Under the pieces are notes generated by a model. The model did not search any database and had not been told where the DNA came from. It saw nothing but the letters and a program-made list of their open reading frames with translations. The position numbers and the translations under genes are program-made. Shown here in pieces: positions 1 to 10,335 of a stretch of 64,000 nt of DNA; the stretch's first letter is position 1, and every line of letters begins with the position of its first letter. This DNA comes from Cladosporium sp. IMV 00045 (lineage: Eukaryota; Ascomycota; Dothideomycetes; Cladosporiales; Cladosporiaceae): positions 186,001 to 250,000 of the forward strand of contig MSJI02000867.1 in the NCBI GenBank assembly GCA_001931905.2, in the 5' to 3' direction.

Positions 1-438
1 GATGACTTCAACGTCAATCTTCAGCTTGCGCAGTCTCTGGTCGTTGAACCGTATCTCCTGGTACCTCCCGAGCGTCACAATGTGTTTGCGGAGGAGCCTC
101 ATCCTCATGACCTCGGAGCTCGTCAGGTCGAGGCGGTAGTGATTGAAGAGCTGTTTGAATACAGCTCTTGTGAGGACGGCCGAGTAGCGGAACCGTTCGA
201 TGATGGAGTCTCCCACATAGGGGAGATCGTAAGTGGTGAGTCCCTCCGCGCCCTCTTCGACGCTTGGCACCAGCAGGATCGCGATCTTTCTCACGATCCT
301 CTTCTCTTGCATTAGGCGCTCGAATGATGAGCGAGGAGCTATCTTTGGTGTTAGCAATATACTTCTTCAGCTAGCTTTCGGAAACGTACGGAGAGCAGCG
401 ATATCGGTCGCGAGTTGGTCGATGGCTGTGCTTTGCAT
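1..438 (-). CDS. Hypothetical protein, N-terminal part (runs off the left edge)
   Basis: On the minus strand a start codon at 438-436 opens a 49-nt first exon (390-438). A 51-nt intron (339-389) follows, with a GTACGT donor, a GCTAAC branch-like sequence and an ATAG acceptor. The second exon (338 to 1) stays open to the window edge. The join gives 129 residues beginning MQSTAIDQLATDIAALPPRS. The protein is charged and arginine-rich, with helical-looking segments and no signal peptide. I do not recognise a family. The intron is supported because it removes an in-frame stop and splits a proline codon cleanly. The 3' end lies outside the window, so size and function are unknown. Confidence 0.55.
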
Positions 439-1940
439 CGTAAAACCTTTCTTGGGCGATATCAGGTTGTGGAAAGATGTCGTACGGCTGCTGCTCAGGT
501 AAAGTGTTTGTGCAAGCGAAGAATGAGAACTTAAACAATTGTCGATTGCGCTTTGACCACTTCATAGGGTATTGGCTTGGCATATGACAGTAGAAACGGG
601 GTCAGCAAGCGCATTGCTGGAAAGGAAACGATGGAACTACATGTGATCATGGTGGCAAGTCGATCCGTTTGTTTCTGGAGATGTATATTGTGACGATCAT
701 GGAGTGGAAAACAGCTCGATTTCCCTGCCTGAACGGTCCATCCCTTTCCGAGGAGACTCAAGAGATTGCTCAACCTTATGTGTTCTCTTGGATCAATCGC
801 AGCCTCAGAGTATTTCTTGCTACTGTTCTTCTCAAAGTAGATACGTTACATAAGCTAACTCATGCGATCGAAGCATGCTGCACGCATCTCCGTCCAGTGA
901 TTGAACCTGAGCATGCGCAGGCGCATCTCACGCTCCCATTGATCATTGTGAAGCGAATCGCATTTGATACCGCAAAACTGTTCTTTGTTTCTGTGTGTGC
1001 CTTTCTTTGAGCGACCAAGCGAGTGGCTCGTTGACCTTTAATGCTTCTCATGAAGTAGTTGTTGTATTACCTCCTCTTTATTCTATTGCAGACGCTCAAA
1101 AAGCATCTCTCGCTGTTCGAAGACGTGAGCCCTGCATTGAAGACCATCTCACGCAATCTACAGTCCTCGACACCATGGCAGCTAGGCAGGCCACTCGGAG
1201 ATAGGTCTTATGCTGGTATTGTTCAGTTGCCCGCATGGGTTGATCTGTTGTTTCACCAAACGCGCCCCATGCAGGATACCAGCGGTCGCTTGAAGACGAC
1301 TGAAACAGAGTGGAAGTTGAGGCGCGCGTAATCTTTGAAGTCATAGTTTTGAGGCTGGATTTCCTATCCTTAGCAGATCTTGTGTTAGGTTGTGGTAATG
1401 TTGATTGGATTGCTTCGCTCTCTGGCCAAATGGAGCAAAGCACTGTGCCTTCCGTCAGTGAAGTCCAGCGTAGATCTGACAGAGCCGCCTCCTTTTCCCC
1501 TCCTCGTTTGGATGACACGCTTGGAGAATACTGTTGATTATATGCTGGTCTGAACAAAGAAGAAGAGTCACAGTATCACTTCATCACGTGTATGTACAGT
1601 AAAGCGTCCTTGTCGTGACGTTGCCACAAAGACGCGGTATCACGACAAGTCACCGGAAACCGTCGAGCAAGCCGTGCTACAGGGATAATGGAGCCATGTT
1701 GGAATGGTGAGCATGCGTAATAGACTCAGATCTTCCAGGAGCTTCAACAAGCATGCCCGTTCGTTGATGCACGTGTAGATGCAGCTGGTGGTTGTCTTGT
1801 TGGTGTATCTCACACAAGAGCGTGGCTGAATCACACTAAGTCCACGCTGTCACCAAGAAGCGAGTTCACGTATATAATAAATTAAAACAGTGCACCTCTC
1901 GGGGTGTGGGTTACGACCCACGCCCCGCCCGGAAGGTGAG
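439..1940. other. Gene-poor stretch upstream of the partial gene
   Basis: Several short open frames exist on both strands (the longest about 150 codons on the minus strand, 1096-1557), but none has recognisable family sequence, a matching splice structure or a convincing start. The stretch presumably holds the promoter of the minus-strand gene that starts at 438. I see no other feature. Confidence 0.4.
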
Positions 1941-1944
1941 TCTC

Positions 1945-2130
1945 GCTAGCTTGGTCTAGTGGCAGCGGCAACTGCACAATTACAAATTAACCCGCAAGGG
2001 GCTGGCTACAAGATAGACAGTACATACCTTTTTGGAGGCCGTGGGTTCAATTCAGCCAGGGGGAAGTGGGTCCGCTACGCGGCTGTGGCGGTGCGTAAGT
2101 GAAAACATATGACATGGGTATCTTTTTTTA
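1945..2130 (+). repeat. tRNA-derived (SINE-like or tRNA relic) element
   Basis: An A-box-like TGGTCTAGTGG (1952-1962) and a B-box-like GGTTCAATTC (2044-2053) lie in the right order about 80 nt apart. A run of seven T (about 2122-2128) downstream could end Pol III transcription. The flanks do not form an acceptor stem and the T-arm does not pair, so this is not an intact tRNA gene. Box sequences and flanks (CTTGGTCTAG..., GGG-TTCAATTC) resemble the tRNA-like locus at 19449-19590. The best reading is a tRNA-derived short interspersed element or a decayed tRNA with insertion. Copy number cannot be judged here. Confidence 0.35.
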
Positions 2131-2767
2131 CATGCTAAAAAACGATTACACAAAGTTGCAGGCATCTTCTCATACATTTGAACGATGAATACGATGCGTT
2201 GAGCTGTGCAATGCGATTCAATTGTGTTGTCCTATTCAAATGCCTTCGCTTGAAAGCGGACGTGTGTTTTGGAGGCTCCACCAAGCCTGGCGTGTCATGC
2301 CTTCACTTCACTGGAGTGTGCCTTCACGTCATTACACTTGTATTATTGGTTAATAAGCGAGAACATGACCTTCACTTTCCCTCAGTAGAATAATATCAAT
2401 TTAAACGAACGTGGTTGCCGTGAGAATATGACTTTGCGTGGTGAGAGGGTGAATTCGCCCAGCAAAGCGGCCGGCCACCGCCCACCAGTACGGCAGACTC
2501 ACACAAGAAGAGCAAGAGGCACGGCGGCAGCAACTAGGCATGGAGTATGAAGGGCTGTAGACGATCATCAAGTCATTATCGTTCTACATCATCGAAGACG
2601 TGCTCGTCGTTTCCTCATTGCCCTGACTGAGCTCACTCGAGCAGGCGCCATGGCATCGCCGCGCGGCAGCTCAAAGCCCCAGAGCGCTCTTCTTGCTCTT
2701 CCTTTGCTTTCTCTTTCCCCTCCTTTCTCTCACTCACACAACACCATCACACCACCTACCTCCCGCC

Positions 2768-3169
2768 ATGCCCTTCGACAGGATGACCAAAACCGCAGCA
2801 ACAGCAAAAGCAACAGCAGCAGAAGCACCAACAGCGATGATGATGGCGACGAGGACTTCTCTCGCTGGTCGAAATTGGGCGGTCTTTCTCGGGTCGTGGA
2901 AGTCCATCAAACGGGTGGGTGGCATTGACAAAGGAACTGCGGTGGGTACCATTGCCCTCCTGTGGGTCCTGACTTCAGCTACTCTCACACTCCGACAGCG
3001 CGTCTTCATTTGCGCTGTTATTGCAGGGCTCATGTTGACGTGCTGGTCCACGCCTTGCCTGCCGGTGGACCCCGCGTGGCGCCGCAGAAAGGCTGGTTTA
3101 CGGTGTGTGGGAGTAGTTAAGTTGTGTCAATGCCACCCCTGCAATTCCCCACGATGGCTGCTCCGGTAG
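2768..3169 (+). CDS. Possible small two-TM membrane protein (weak)
   Basis: This is a 133-residue open frame starting MPFDRMTKTAATAK. Its N-terminus is Ala/Thr/Met-rich. Two hydrophobic stretches follow, near residues 60-78 and 84-98, and then a Cys/Arg-rich tail. No family is recognised. An in-frame start further upstream (2693) would add a hydrophobic leader. The frame may simply be open by chance: composition is low-complexity and there is no splice or homology support. It lies just upstream of the PSP1 relic and could belong to the same decayed locus. Confidence 0.2.
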   Translation: MPFDRMTKTAATAKATAAEAPTAMMMATRTSLAGRNWAVFLGSWKSIKRVGGIDKGTAVGTIALLWVLTSATLTLRQRVFICAVIAGLMLTCWSTPCLPVDPAWRRRKAGLRCVGVVKLCQCHPCNSPRWLLR

Positions 3170-3304
3170 GTCCATCCGACTCCCTGGCTTCCTTCAGTTC
3201 AGGAACTATTCCTCGTGCAGATCACTGACATGTATTAAAGGCCGATGGCTCCACCGACTGGCTACGGGGGTCCGCGAGCCGACCGCGCCATGAACATGCA
3301 ATGA

Positions 3305-3625
3305 CCGACATCACACCCTCGCAAGCTGCTGTTCATCATTTCCTTCAAGTGCTTTCGCGTCGCTGTCTTCATTCGAGCCGAATCGGGATTGACTGTGGCC
3401 GCGGGTTCACCGTCTGCGGCTTTCGAAAGACCTCCCCTCCTCGAGAACACCGGCCTCACGATCGTCGAAGGTGATATGGTCATCGTCGAGGCTGATCGTG
3501 GCCGGGACCTCGGTGTCATTCAGCATGCCCGCGTCGTCCTGGATCAGGCACGCACTCTTCTCGCCGTCTTCTACCTCCTCGAGAACACGGGTTCAACAAC
3601 AATTGCGAAGAGCGTCAGTCCCTAC
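3305..3625 (+). pseudogene. PSP1-domain relic with partial internal duplications
   Basis: One plus-strand frame contains EGDMVIVEADRGRDLG followed by VIQHARVVLDQARTL. This matches my memory of the core of the fungal PSP1 C-terminal domain (GDLVIVEADRG-DLG-V, then a helix). Upstream in the same frame, LLFIISFKCFRVAVF looks like the strand that normally precedes it. Further copies of the VFYLxENTG-type block appear at about 3360-3400, 3430-3460 and 3575-3605, so this segment is partly repeated. The frame is closed by a stop at 3302-3304 and no complete gene can be assembled around it. I read it as a truncated, rearranged pseudogene. A poorly resolved multi-exon gene is the alternative. Confidence 0.5.
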
Positions 3626-4663
3626 ACGGAACGTTCTCAAAGGCTTGCACACAGCTGCACACCTCGCCGACAACCTGCCGTGCATCATGGTCATGTCGCA
3701 CACAACAGGCGCGCGCTCTCTTCATCATTCATGGCGAAGAGTAGAGGAAGCGGCCTTTGACACCCCACAACAACTTCACTGCTCGGCTCACTTCAAGATG
3801 GACTCTCATTGCCAACAACAAGGGCATCGCTTCATCACCATCCCCCGATGATACTCGACAACAACCAAGCCGCGGAATCTCAACTGACCTCTACCGCCCA
3901 AGGCACGTCTACTGGACTTGAAGGAATTTTGGAGGAGCGAGATGCACGAGAGCGGCCGCGCAGGAGTGTTGTCTCAGACTCGTTGGGTGGCGCAGGGTCA
4001 GATGGACTTTGTGCATGACAAGCAGAGTATGGTTGATGTCGTCGCTGGCTTGTGAAGGGGTGATGTTGGGATAAGCTCGCTTGTACCCACATGGAGGAAT
4101 TTGGTTCACGGCTATACCCTTGTCGGCGGTTGAAGAAGGTGGCGTTGAACTTTGACGGTCTTCAGCCACAGCACAGATGAGACTTCGAACACAATGACAA
4201 AGATGATGCCTTGCGGAGGTTGATACCGCCCAACGCCATGTTCATGGTCTCAAGACTAGCTGTTCTCACGTTCGTTGTTATATGTCCATTGTTGGTGGTA
4301 TGCCATTTGAGTAAAATCACATTCCAGCAGTGCCTTTGATGCGGTGAGTCCGGTTGGCTGTGTTGTCGGCGATGCGACCGGCATTTTTTTCGCGACTACT
4401 CGTGTTACCTTCATGCCTAACGAACCTGTAGTACTTCCCCAGTCGAAAGCGTATGTGGTGTTGTTGTGCTTTCAGGCCTTCATGTTCAGTTTGGGGACTT
4501 GGTCAAATTCAGCCATCGCAGCGGGCAAAGTCGAGCCGACGCTCACGCCCAAAATTTCCCCGCCAGCTTTGACGTTCCTTCACCAGATATAGACGAGAGA
4601 GATTCTTTTTTATTTCCTCAACACTACCTCAAGGGTAATCCACCACTCACAACCACAAACATC
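3626..4663. other. Intergenic region upstream of SLX9
   Basis: Only short, overlapping, low-complexity open frames are present. The last few hundred bases include the likely promoter and leader of the SLX9 gene, with a CT/CA-rich stretch just before its start codon. I see no RNA gene or clear repeat. Confidence 0.4.
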
Positions 4664-5401
4664 ATGGCACCAATCCGCAAACGCACGACAATGCGCGCCC
4701 GCGCCGCCAAATCACCACGCGACGCCATCTCCCACCCGCAGAAAACTTTCGTCCCGCCCGCGAACATCGCCAACAGCCTCAAGCCAAAACCCGACGGCTA
4801 CGTGGACTACGACGAAGATGCCGCCTGGCGCACGAGCAAGAAGGACAAGCGCGCCATGAAACACAGCGTGCTCATGAACAAGGTTCGCGACGCCGGTGTG
4901 CGCAAGGCGAAGCCGCGCAGGCCGAACAAGAAACTCAAGACTGATCTCGAGAGTCTGGCTGATGCGTTGCCGGAGCTGGAGGGCATGGCTGAGGAGGATG
5001 AAGAGGCGGACGATGACGATGATGAGTGGGAGGGCCTGTCAGAGGAGGAAGGTGATGGCATGGCCGTGGACGGTGCTCGCAAGCGCCGCAGACGTGTTAA
5101 GAAAGTCCCCGCCGCCGATGGCAAGATGCAGATGAAGAGTTTGAAGCACAAGCCGGGCGCCATGAAGAGGAAGCATGCCATGGAAGAGCGCGAGAGGGAC
5201 CGCTTCGGCAAGAACCTTGCGCAGTTGGTTGGCACCGTACAGAAACCCAGCGCGGACTTCAAGGCTGGCGCTGCTGGATCTTGCGCGAAAGGATCAAGCG
5301 GCGTGACCGCGGGCGACTCAAAGCAATCTGACCGCTGGGCGGCGCTGAGGAACTTCATTGGCGGTAGCATGGAGCAGAACAAGGCTTTCACCAAAGGTTG
5401 A
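4664..5401 (+). CDS. SLX9: SLX9-like ribosome biogenesis protein
   Basis: This is a 245-residue, highly basic single-exon protein. SLX9 family proteins act in the nucleolus and in pre-40S export, binding 18S precursor RNA. Family marks seen here are a basic N-terminus (MAPIRKRTTMRARAAKS), a KKDKRAMKHSVLMNKV segment near residues 61-76, and RRPNKKLKTDLESLADALPE near 86-105. After an acidic Glu/Asp insert (about 112-135) come further basic segments, then a C-terminal tryptophan/phenylalanine-containing block ending AALRNFIGG. The start at 4664 was chosen over an upstream in-frame extension because the extension is not conserved-looking and the ATG sits in a good fungal context (AACATCATGG). Length fits the family. 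Confidence 0.85.
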   Translation: MAPIRKRTTMRARAAKSPRDAISHPQKTFVPPANIANSLKPKPDGYVDYDEDAAWRTSKKDKRAMKHSVLMNKVRDAGVRKAKPRRPNKKLKTDLESLADALPELEGMAEEDEEADDDDDEWEGLSEEEGDGMAVDGARKRRRRVKKVPAADGKMQMKSLKHKPGAMKRKHAMEERERDRFGKNLAQLVGTVQKPSADFKAGAAGSCAKGSSGVTAGDSKQSDRWAALRNFIGGSMEQNKAFTKG

Positions 5402-6388
5402 GCGCCTGCCCTGTCAGGAAACTTGGCATCCACGAGCGAGAACCTGGTAGCAAGGACGAAATGCTTGACGTGAGGGCTGCTTGACGCATACGGGAAGGGC
5501 ATGTGCAGACTCGTCGCCAAGAAAGAGCATGTCACGAACAAAGACGATACATCGAGGAACTGCTCGACTACAGCTGCATCACCGCTCTTCGCGAGGCTTG
5601 ATTGCCTTCGACGTACGCTAGGCCACCGAGGCCACCGAGGCTACCACAACCACCAGCGGATGCTCTCCCCTGCTCGGCCATGATCGTTGTCGGCCGTCGC
5701 AGGCATCAAGCCTCGCGAAGTGCATGGCCCCGCCCGCTAAGCTACACGACGCGAGGCTGCGGAATGCTCCAGTCGCAGCCATCCGTCTTACGCTTGAGGT
5801 TTCACTTGTTTGCAATGATACCTTGGGTGGAGCAAAAGCACGTGTAATACCTGTCACCGATTCGCATGGCGGAGAGCAGCTGCATCGCATTGCGTCTCAC
5901 AACTTTGGTCCCAACACCGCAGCATCTGCGCTTCTTCATCGAAGGTCGAGAAGGTGATACAAAGTTCTCCGACTGTATGGACTATCCATGTAATAAGACT
6001 TTACATCGCTTGAAGCCTTTTGCTCTACATTTCTCTCGTGTCTGGTGAATTGGCTGCGCAGTATGACTTGTCTTCAAGCCTGAGTTCGAAAATCACGCGC
6101 ATATTATCCAGGCAATATTGCTCCCTTGTCTTTCCATTCCATCACTCACAACTCATCACTTGGCAGCGTATCAATACCGGGATACCCTGCTCAGTCGTGC
6201 TTACTGATCATGTTTTAAGCATTCGGGCTAGCTGAAGCTTGTCTGGACTTCACTCCTGGGGGCTTCACCTGCTCAAAGTTGAGCCTGGATACCTGACGCA
6301 TCCAGCATGCACATTCAGAAAGGAATTTTGGTTTGGTTACATTCTCATTTGTTCGATTGCATAATAACAACATGCTAACTACTTCCAT
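5402..6388. other. Intergenic region between convergent genes
   Basis: This is the shared 3' flank of SLX9 (plus) and the 822-aa gene (minus). It contains short repeated GGCCACCGAGG-like bits near 5620-5645 and A/T-rich stretches. No supportable gene is seen. Confidence 0.4.
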
Positions 6389-6675
6389 GGTCATCTCTGG
6401 GTGACCAGCCCTTTGTAATGATTCCTTCAAAGAAAGCTATTCAAGCATCTCGGTCATCTCTGGGTGACCAGCCCTTTATAACAACTCCTTCAAGCACTAA
6501 AAGCAGCAGGTAGAACTATCAAAAAGACAAAGAGAGCCATTCGAGTATCTCGGTCATCTCTGGGTGACCAGCCCTCGGCAATGATTTCTTCGAGCACCAA
6601 AAGCAGCAAGGAACCTCATCAGAAAGACAGAGAGAGCCGCTCGCACATCATGGTCATCTCTGGGTGACCAGCCCT
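6389..6675 (-). repeat. Tandem repeat with perfect hairpin core, four copies
   Basis: A 24-nt block is repeated without change at 6389, 6452, 6552 and 6652. Copies 2, 3 and 4 are spaced exactly 100 nt apart; copy 1 is 63 nt before copy 2. Each block contains the inverted repeat GGTCA-(8 nt)-TGACC, able to form a 5-bp stem. The intervening sequence is also related between copies (AGCAC-AAAAGCAGCA and AGA-AGACA-AGAGAGCC parts) but more diverged, so the hairpin block is the conserved portion. The array begins about 127 nt after the stop of the minus-strand 822-aa gene and so probably lies in its 3' UTR or terminator region. The 100-nt period is not a multiple of three, which argues against coding. 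Confidence 0.85.
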
Positions 6676-6801
6676 TGGCGGCTCTCGGTGGTTCTCGATA
6701 ACAATGAAAATGACGAAACCACAAGAACGAAGACAATTCGGACAGCTTGGACAACTCGCGCGCGTCGCTTTCGACCCTTCGCGCCTCAAGAAGCTCTCAG
6801 A

Positions 6802-9270
6802 CTAGCTTTGACGGCGCTTCATGGAAGCAGTATCGCCATCACGCTGGTCGGAAGGGGAAGAAGGAGAGGGATTGGAGGGATTCTTCGCGCGCATGGTGAT
6901 TGCGCGGCCGGTGGTGCGACGGGGTGGAATACTACCGGAGTAGTTGTGGGAAGGCGAGGGGGGACCTGCGCGAGAGGCATCACTTGAGCCCATCACCGGC
7001 GACGTGAAGTTCCTTCCGAAGCCGGTAAAGTTGCCACCGTAGGTATGCCTAGGGTAATTTCGGCGGGGAAAGGTGGAGAATCGCGGAATCGGATGACCGT
7101 AGTAGGGAGCCGCGCTGGAGGAGGCAGCGGGCAAGGATACAGGTGTATCTACGGCCGTTGATCTCTCCCCCGAGCACTGATCGGCATCCTCCATCTCCAC
7201 ATCCCCTTCCCCGTCGGACTGCTGGGCAACGAAGTCCTCGATAGTGTCAACCAGAGCGTCACCAGGCGCAGACTCCGGGCTGGAGCGGGCTTCTGCTTGC
7301 TTCTGGGCCGCACGGCCACCCTTCTTGGCACCAGAGTTCCTCATGGTTTCTGGCGTCTCGGGGTCTAGAAATATCAGCTTTGTCCGGTCAGGTAGATCGA
7401 AGGTTGTCTTTTTACCTTTGTCTGCACGTCCTCTGTTGGCGAAGTTCTGCGGCGCGGTCATGTCGACGCGCGCGCGAGGATCGATGGTAGAGATAAGGCC
7501 AGCAGCACGCTCAGCAGCAGCGCGATCACCTCTGCGCGGAGTGGGAGGGCGGTAGGGGTTGAAGTTGCCTGAAACCGGAGCGTTAATCGGAGTCCATCCG
7601 CGAACCACGTGGTACTGCTCACCATCGAACGTGTTGACTGCTCCTCCCGTGGTGGCAGAGACGGTGGTCGCGACGCGGTTCTGGGCAACCATCTCTGATG
7701 GGCTCGCCGAGCTAGCGCCAGACAGCATCTGGGCAGCTGATCCTGCTGTACGTGCTCTCGGAGTGGTCTGGAAGTCCATCTGGTCCTCTTCGCCGATACG
7801 AGGGACTGGAGTGTGGTCTGGATCTCTGAAGACATCCGGGCGAGGAGGAGGGGATCTGGCGGGAAGGTCGGCAGCCAAGTTCTCAGGGAAAGGCGTCCAC
7901 TTGTACGGCGGCCTAGTATTCGGGTCGCTAACCTCCCTCTTGAACTTCTCGAAGTGCTGCCTCACCGACTGGTAGCTACGGTGGAAGAGATCGTAGTCGC
8001 GAGACTTCTTGTTGTCTTTGTTCGGATTGTCGGTGGGAAATCGAAGATAATCGCCGCGGTATTCGTGCTTCAGCATATTGGCCTCCTGGTACGCGGTGTT
8101 CGCGAAGCGCTGGTTGAACTCGCGGTAGATGGTTGGCATCTGCCATTCCGGGTGCTCGATGATGGCGTGGTGGCCCCAGTCATCCTCATCGCGCAGCCAC
8201 GGCTTTGCTGCACCACCTGGCTTGGTGTTGTCGGGAGCGACAGACAGGGAAGAGTCAACTTCGTCGTCGCTATCACCCTCTTCGACATCCTGTGAGGTGG
8301 ACTTGCTAGGTGAGTTGCATTTCTTGCCACTGCCAGAGAATTCTGCAACCTTGTTTCCTTTTTGACGTTTGCTTGGAGTCGATTGGTTGCTTTTACCAGC
8401 AGGACGCTTCTTGGAAGGCGTTTGTTTCTTGTTACTCGGCGTGGTAGTAGAGGGGAGACCACCGCTACCGGCCTCGGACGACTCCAAGTCAACGAATCTG
8501 ACACCGGAAGTGCTGGCAGTCGTCCTGGTGGCAGCTCTCTCGTTCGCAGCATAGCTGATCTTTTCAGCTTTGCTGCGAAGCACTTTGCCGGATGCGTAGA
8601 TGATCTGGCGATCGTCAAGCTCGTTGTCGACGTCGGCGGCTTGCTGCAACAGGCTGGATGGTGTGGAAGGCGGGTTGAGAGTGTTGGAACCCTGCTGCAT
8701 GTGGTATGTGACGGTATCAGCCTCGTCTTCGCTCCACTCCAGCTGCACATCTTCGTATTCGTCCCAGCTGCCGTCGTCGAGCATTGCATCAGCGAAGATG
8801 CACCACTGCTTCTTCGCAGCGAGGATGAGATTGTTGATGCGGGTTTGAGTCTCTTGAAAAGTCTCGTCTCTGTCAGAGGGATCAACAGCATAGGCAATGA
8901 TCTTGGCGATCTGCTTTTCGACAGAGCCTTGAGGTTTGCTGCGTACGACATGAAGGGCTGTGTTGCGAAAGTCGTAGGCGCTCGTTTTGGTGGTGTTGTA
9001 GTCACTGCCGATGACGGGATACTTGTTCCAAGCGGTGACAATGCGACGGAGAGCACACATCCCGGCCTCGCGAAGTTCGGCAATAATGGCACCATTGTCA
9101 GCCAAAAGAGCGTTGGCCAAAGGCTCACGAAGCTTGCCCAGAGTTGTATCGATGAATGTGTTAGAGGCTTTGGCGCGGATGCCTTCGTCGATCATCAGCT
9201 CCAAGAAGTCGTAGTCGCGCTCGTATCTCTTCCTGCGCGCAGGATTGTCGGGATCACGGATGAGCGCCAT
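6802..9270 (-). CDS. Hypothetical 822-aa protein with a SANT/Myb-like segment
   Basis: This is a single-exon minus-strand gene starting MALIRDPDNPARRKRYERD. A longer in-frame start at 9444 gives a 58-residue leader that reads like untranslated sequence, so 9270 is preferred. Order along the protein: a helical N-terminal domain (about 1-190); Ser/Thr/Lys-rich disordered stretches with basic NLS-like runs (SKKRPAGKSNQSTPSKRQKG, about 290-310); then a compact block near 360-450 beginning PWLRDEDDWGHHAIIEHPEW with regularly spaced aromatic residues that recalls a SANT/Myb fold; then a long Pro/Ser/Arg-rich disordered tail with RGG-like and acidic parts. Nuclear location is likely. I cannot name a family, and the Myb resemblance is only visual. 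Confidence 0.75.
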   Translation of the reverse strand: MALIRDPDNPARRKRYERDYDFLELMIDEGIRAKASNTFIDTTLGKLREPLANALLADNGAIIAELREAGMCALRRIVTAWNKYPVIGSDYNTTKTSAYDFRNTALHVVRSKPQGSVEKQIAKIIAYAVDPSDRDETFQETQTRINNLILAAKKQWCIFADAMLDDGSWDEYEDVQLEWSEDEADTVTYHMQQGSNTLNPPSTPSSLLQQAADVDNELDDRQIIYASGKVLRSKAEKISYAANERAATRTTASTSGVRFVDLESSEAGSGGLPSTTTPSNKKQTPSKKRPAGKSNQSTPSKRQKGNKVAEFSGSGKKCNSPSKSTSQDVEEGDSDDEVDSSLSVAPDNTKPGGAAKPWLRDEDDWGHHAIIEHPEWQMPTIYREFNQRFANTAYQEANMLKHEYRGDYLRFPTDNPNKDNKKSRDYDLFHRSYQSVRQHFEKFKREVSDPNTRPPYKWTPFPENLAADLPARSPPPRPDVFRDPDHTPVPRIGEEDQMDFQTTPRARTAGSAAQMLSGASSASPSEMVAQNRVATTVSATTGGAVNTFDGEQYHVVRGWTPINAPVSGNFNPYRPPTPRRGDRAAAERAAGLISTIDPRARVDMTAPQNFANRGRADKGKKTTFDLPDRTKLIFLDPETPETMRNSGAKKGGRAAQKQAEARSSPESAPGDALVDTIEDFVAQQSDGEGDVEMEDADQCSGERSTAVDTPVSLPAASSSAAPYYGHPIPRFSTFPRRNYPRHTYGGNFTGFGRNFTSPVMGSSDASRAGPPSPSHNYSGSIPPRRTTGRAITMRAKNPSNPSPSSPSDQRDGDTASMKRRQS

Positions 9271-10335
9271 GATTGCAGCGGTGGAGAAGTCGTCAGGAAG
9301 TTGTAAGATCTGGTGTTGTCGTGTAAAGAGGAGAGAAAGATGATGGGGGTGTTCGGTGGTGGATGGGAAGGTAGGAAGTTGTGAGCAAAGCTTAAACTGG
9401 CGAAGCACGGCTTTTCTTCCTGCCACCGTAAGTGAAAACAACACCCGCCGACGCAGGGACCAAGCACATGACCCTCCGACTTTGGCTTGTTGCTGACCTC
9501 ACAAAGGCAGTGAAGTTAGAGCCGACAATGCGTTTGTGGGGCAGTAGAATCGATATCCTGCGAAATCGTTCATCCTCAACGAAAGACAATAGGCGTCAAC
9601 AATAACTTGTGAATTGCCGCTCTCTGTGGAACCTCCACAACGAGGTCAGCTTGATGCCGATAGTACTTGCACCAAAGCTCCAGAGATGACAGGTACCAAA
9701 AGCACTGATCTCGACGGGCACGACACTTTAGTAGTATACGGAGGTTGAAGGCACTAGCCTTTGACTCGGAGAGACACTCATCTCCGTATTCGAGTCTCTC
9801 GACAAGAGCATCTTTGCTAACAGGGATCAGCGTGGATTAGACTACTTTCGAGATGTCAGAGAAACCACACCTTTCAAGTCCCATCATCTCAGCGGCGCCG
9901 CCCCTATTCGATGAAGCGACAGCCGTTGATACTTGCGCTCAATATACAGTAGAATGGTTTTCCAAGAGTTGGATCACTCGTTGGTGAGCATGAAGAACAC
10001 GTATTACATGGACGACGGTACTAGCATGGGCATCATGGAGGTATACTTCTAGAAAACAAAGATCGGCTTTTAGACAGCACTCGCGAAGCAAGCCTACAGG
10101 GGGCTTAATCATTCCGTGATTGATGAGCAAGTTTTGTGCTCAATATGGCGTGGATCGTACTTCCTGACGAGTTCCGAAGCCACCTTTGAGAGATTGTATG
10201 AAAGACCACGATGGATTTCTTTGTTCGACAGCGCCACGGAGCGCTACAATACCATTGTCTTGTTCCTTTGAACAGTGTCACCATCAAGTGTCGTCTGCGT
10301 GAGGAGCTAGCCATTCGAATGTGCTATCAGCGGGC
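9271..10335. other. Upstream region of the 822-aa gene, no gene seen
   Basis: The first ~200 bases probably hold the leader and promoter of the minus-strand gene. The rest contains only short frames without family likeness, and CT-rich patches such as the repeated GAGTCTCTC-like bits near 9765-9800. Confidence 0.35.

Noticed and set aside
1096..1557. 153-codon minus-strand frame
   Set aside because: No domain, no splice or start context and no composition bias; likely chance.
8070..9128. 352-codon minus-strand frame overlapping the 822-aa gene
   Set aside because: Same strand, other frame, extreme Ser/Arg/Thr composition; shadow of the real frame.
8362..9306. 314-codon plus-strand open frame
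   Set aside because: Antisense to the 822-aa gene; composition typical of an antisense reading of a biased coding strand.
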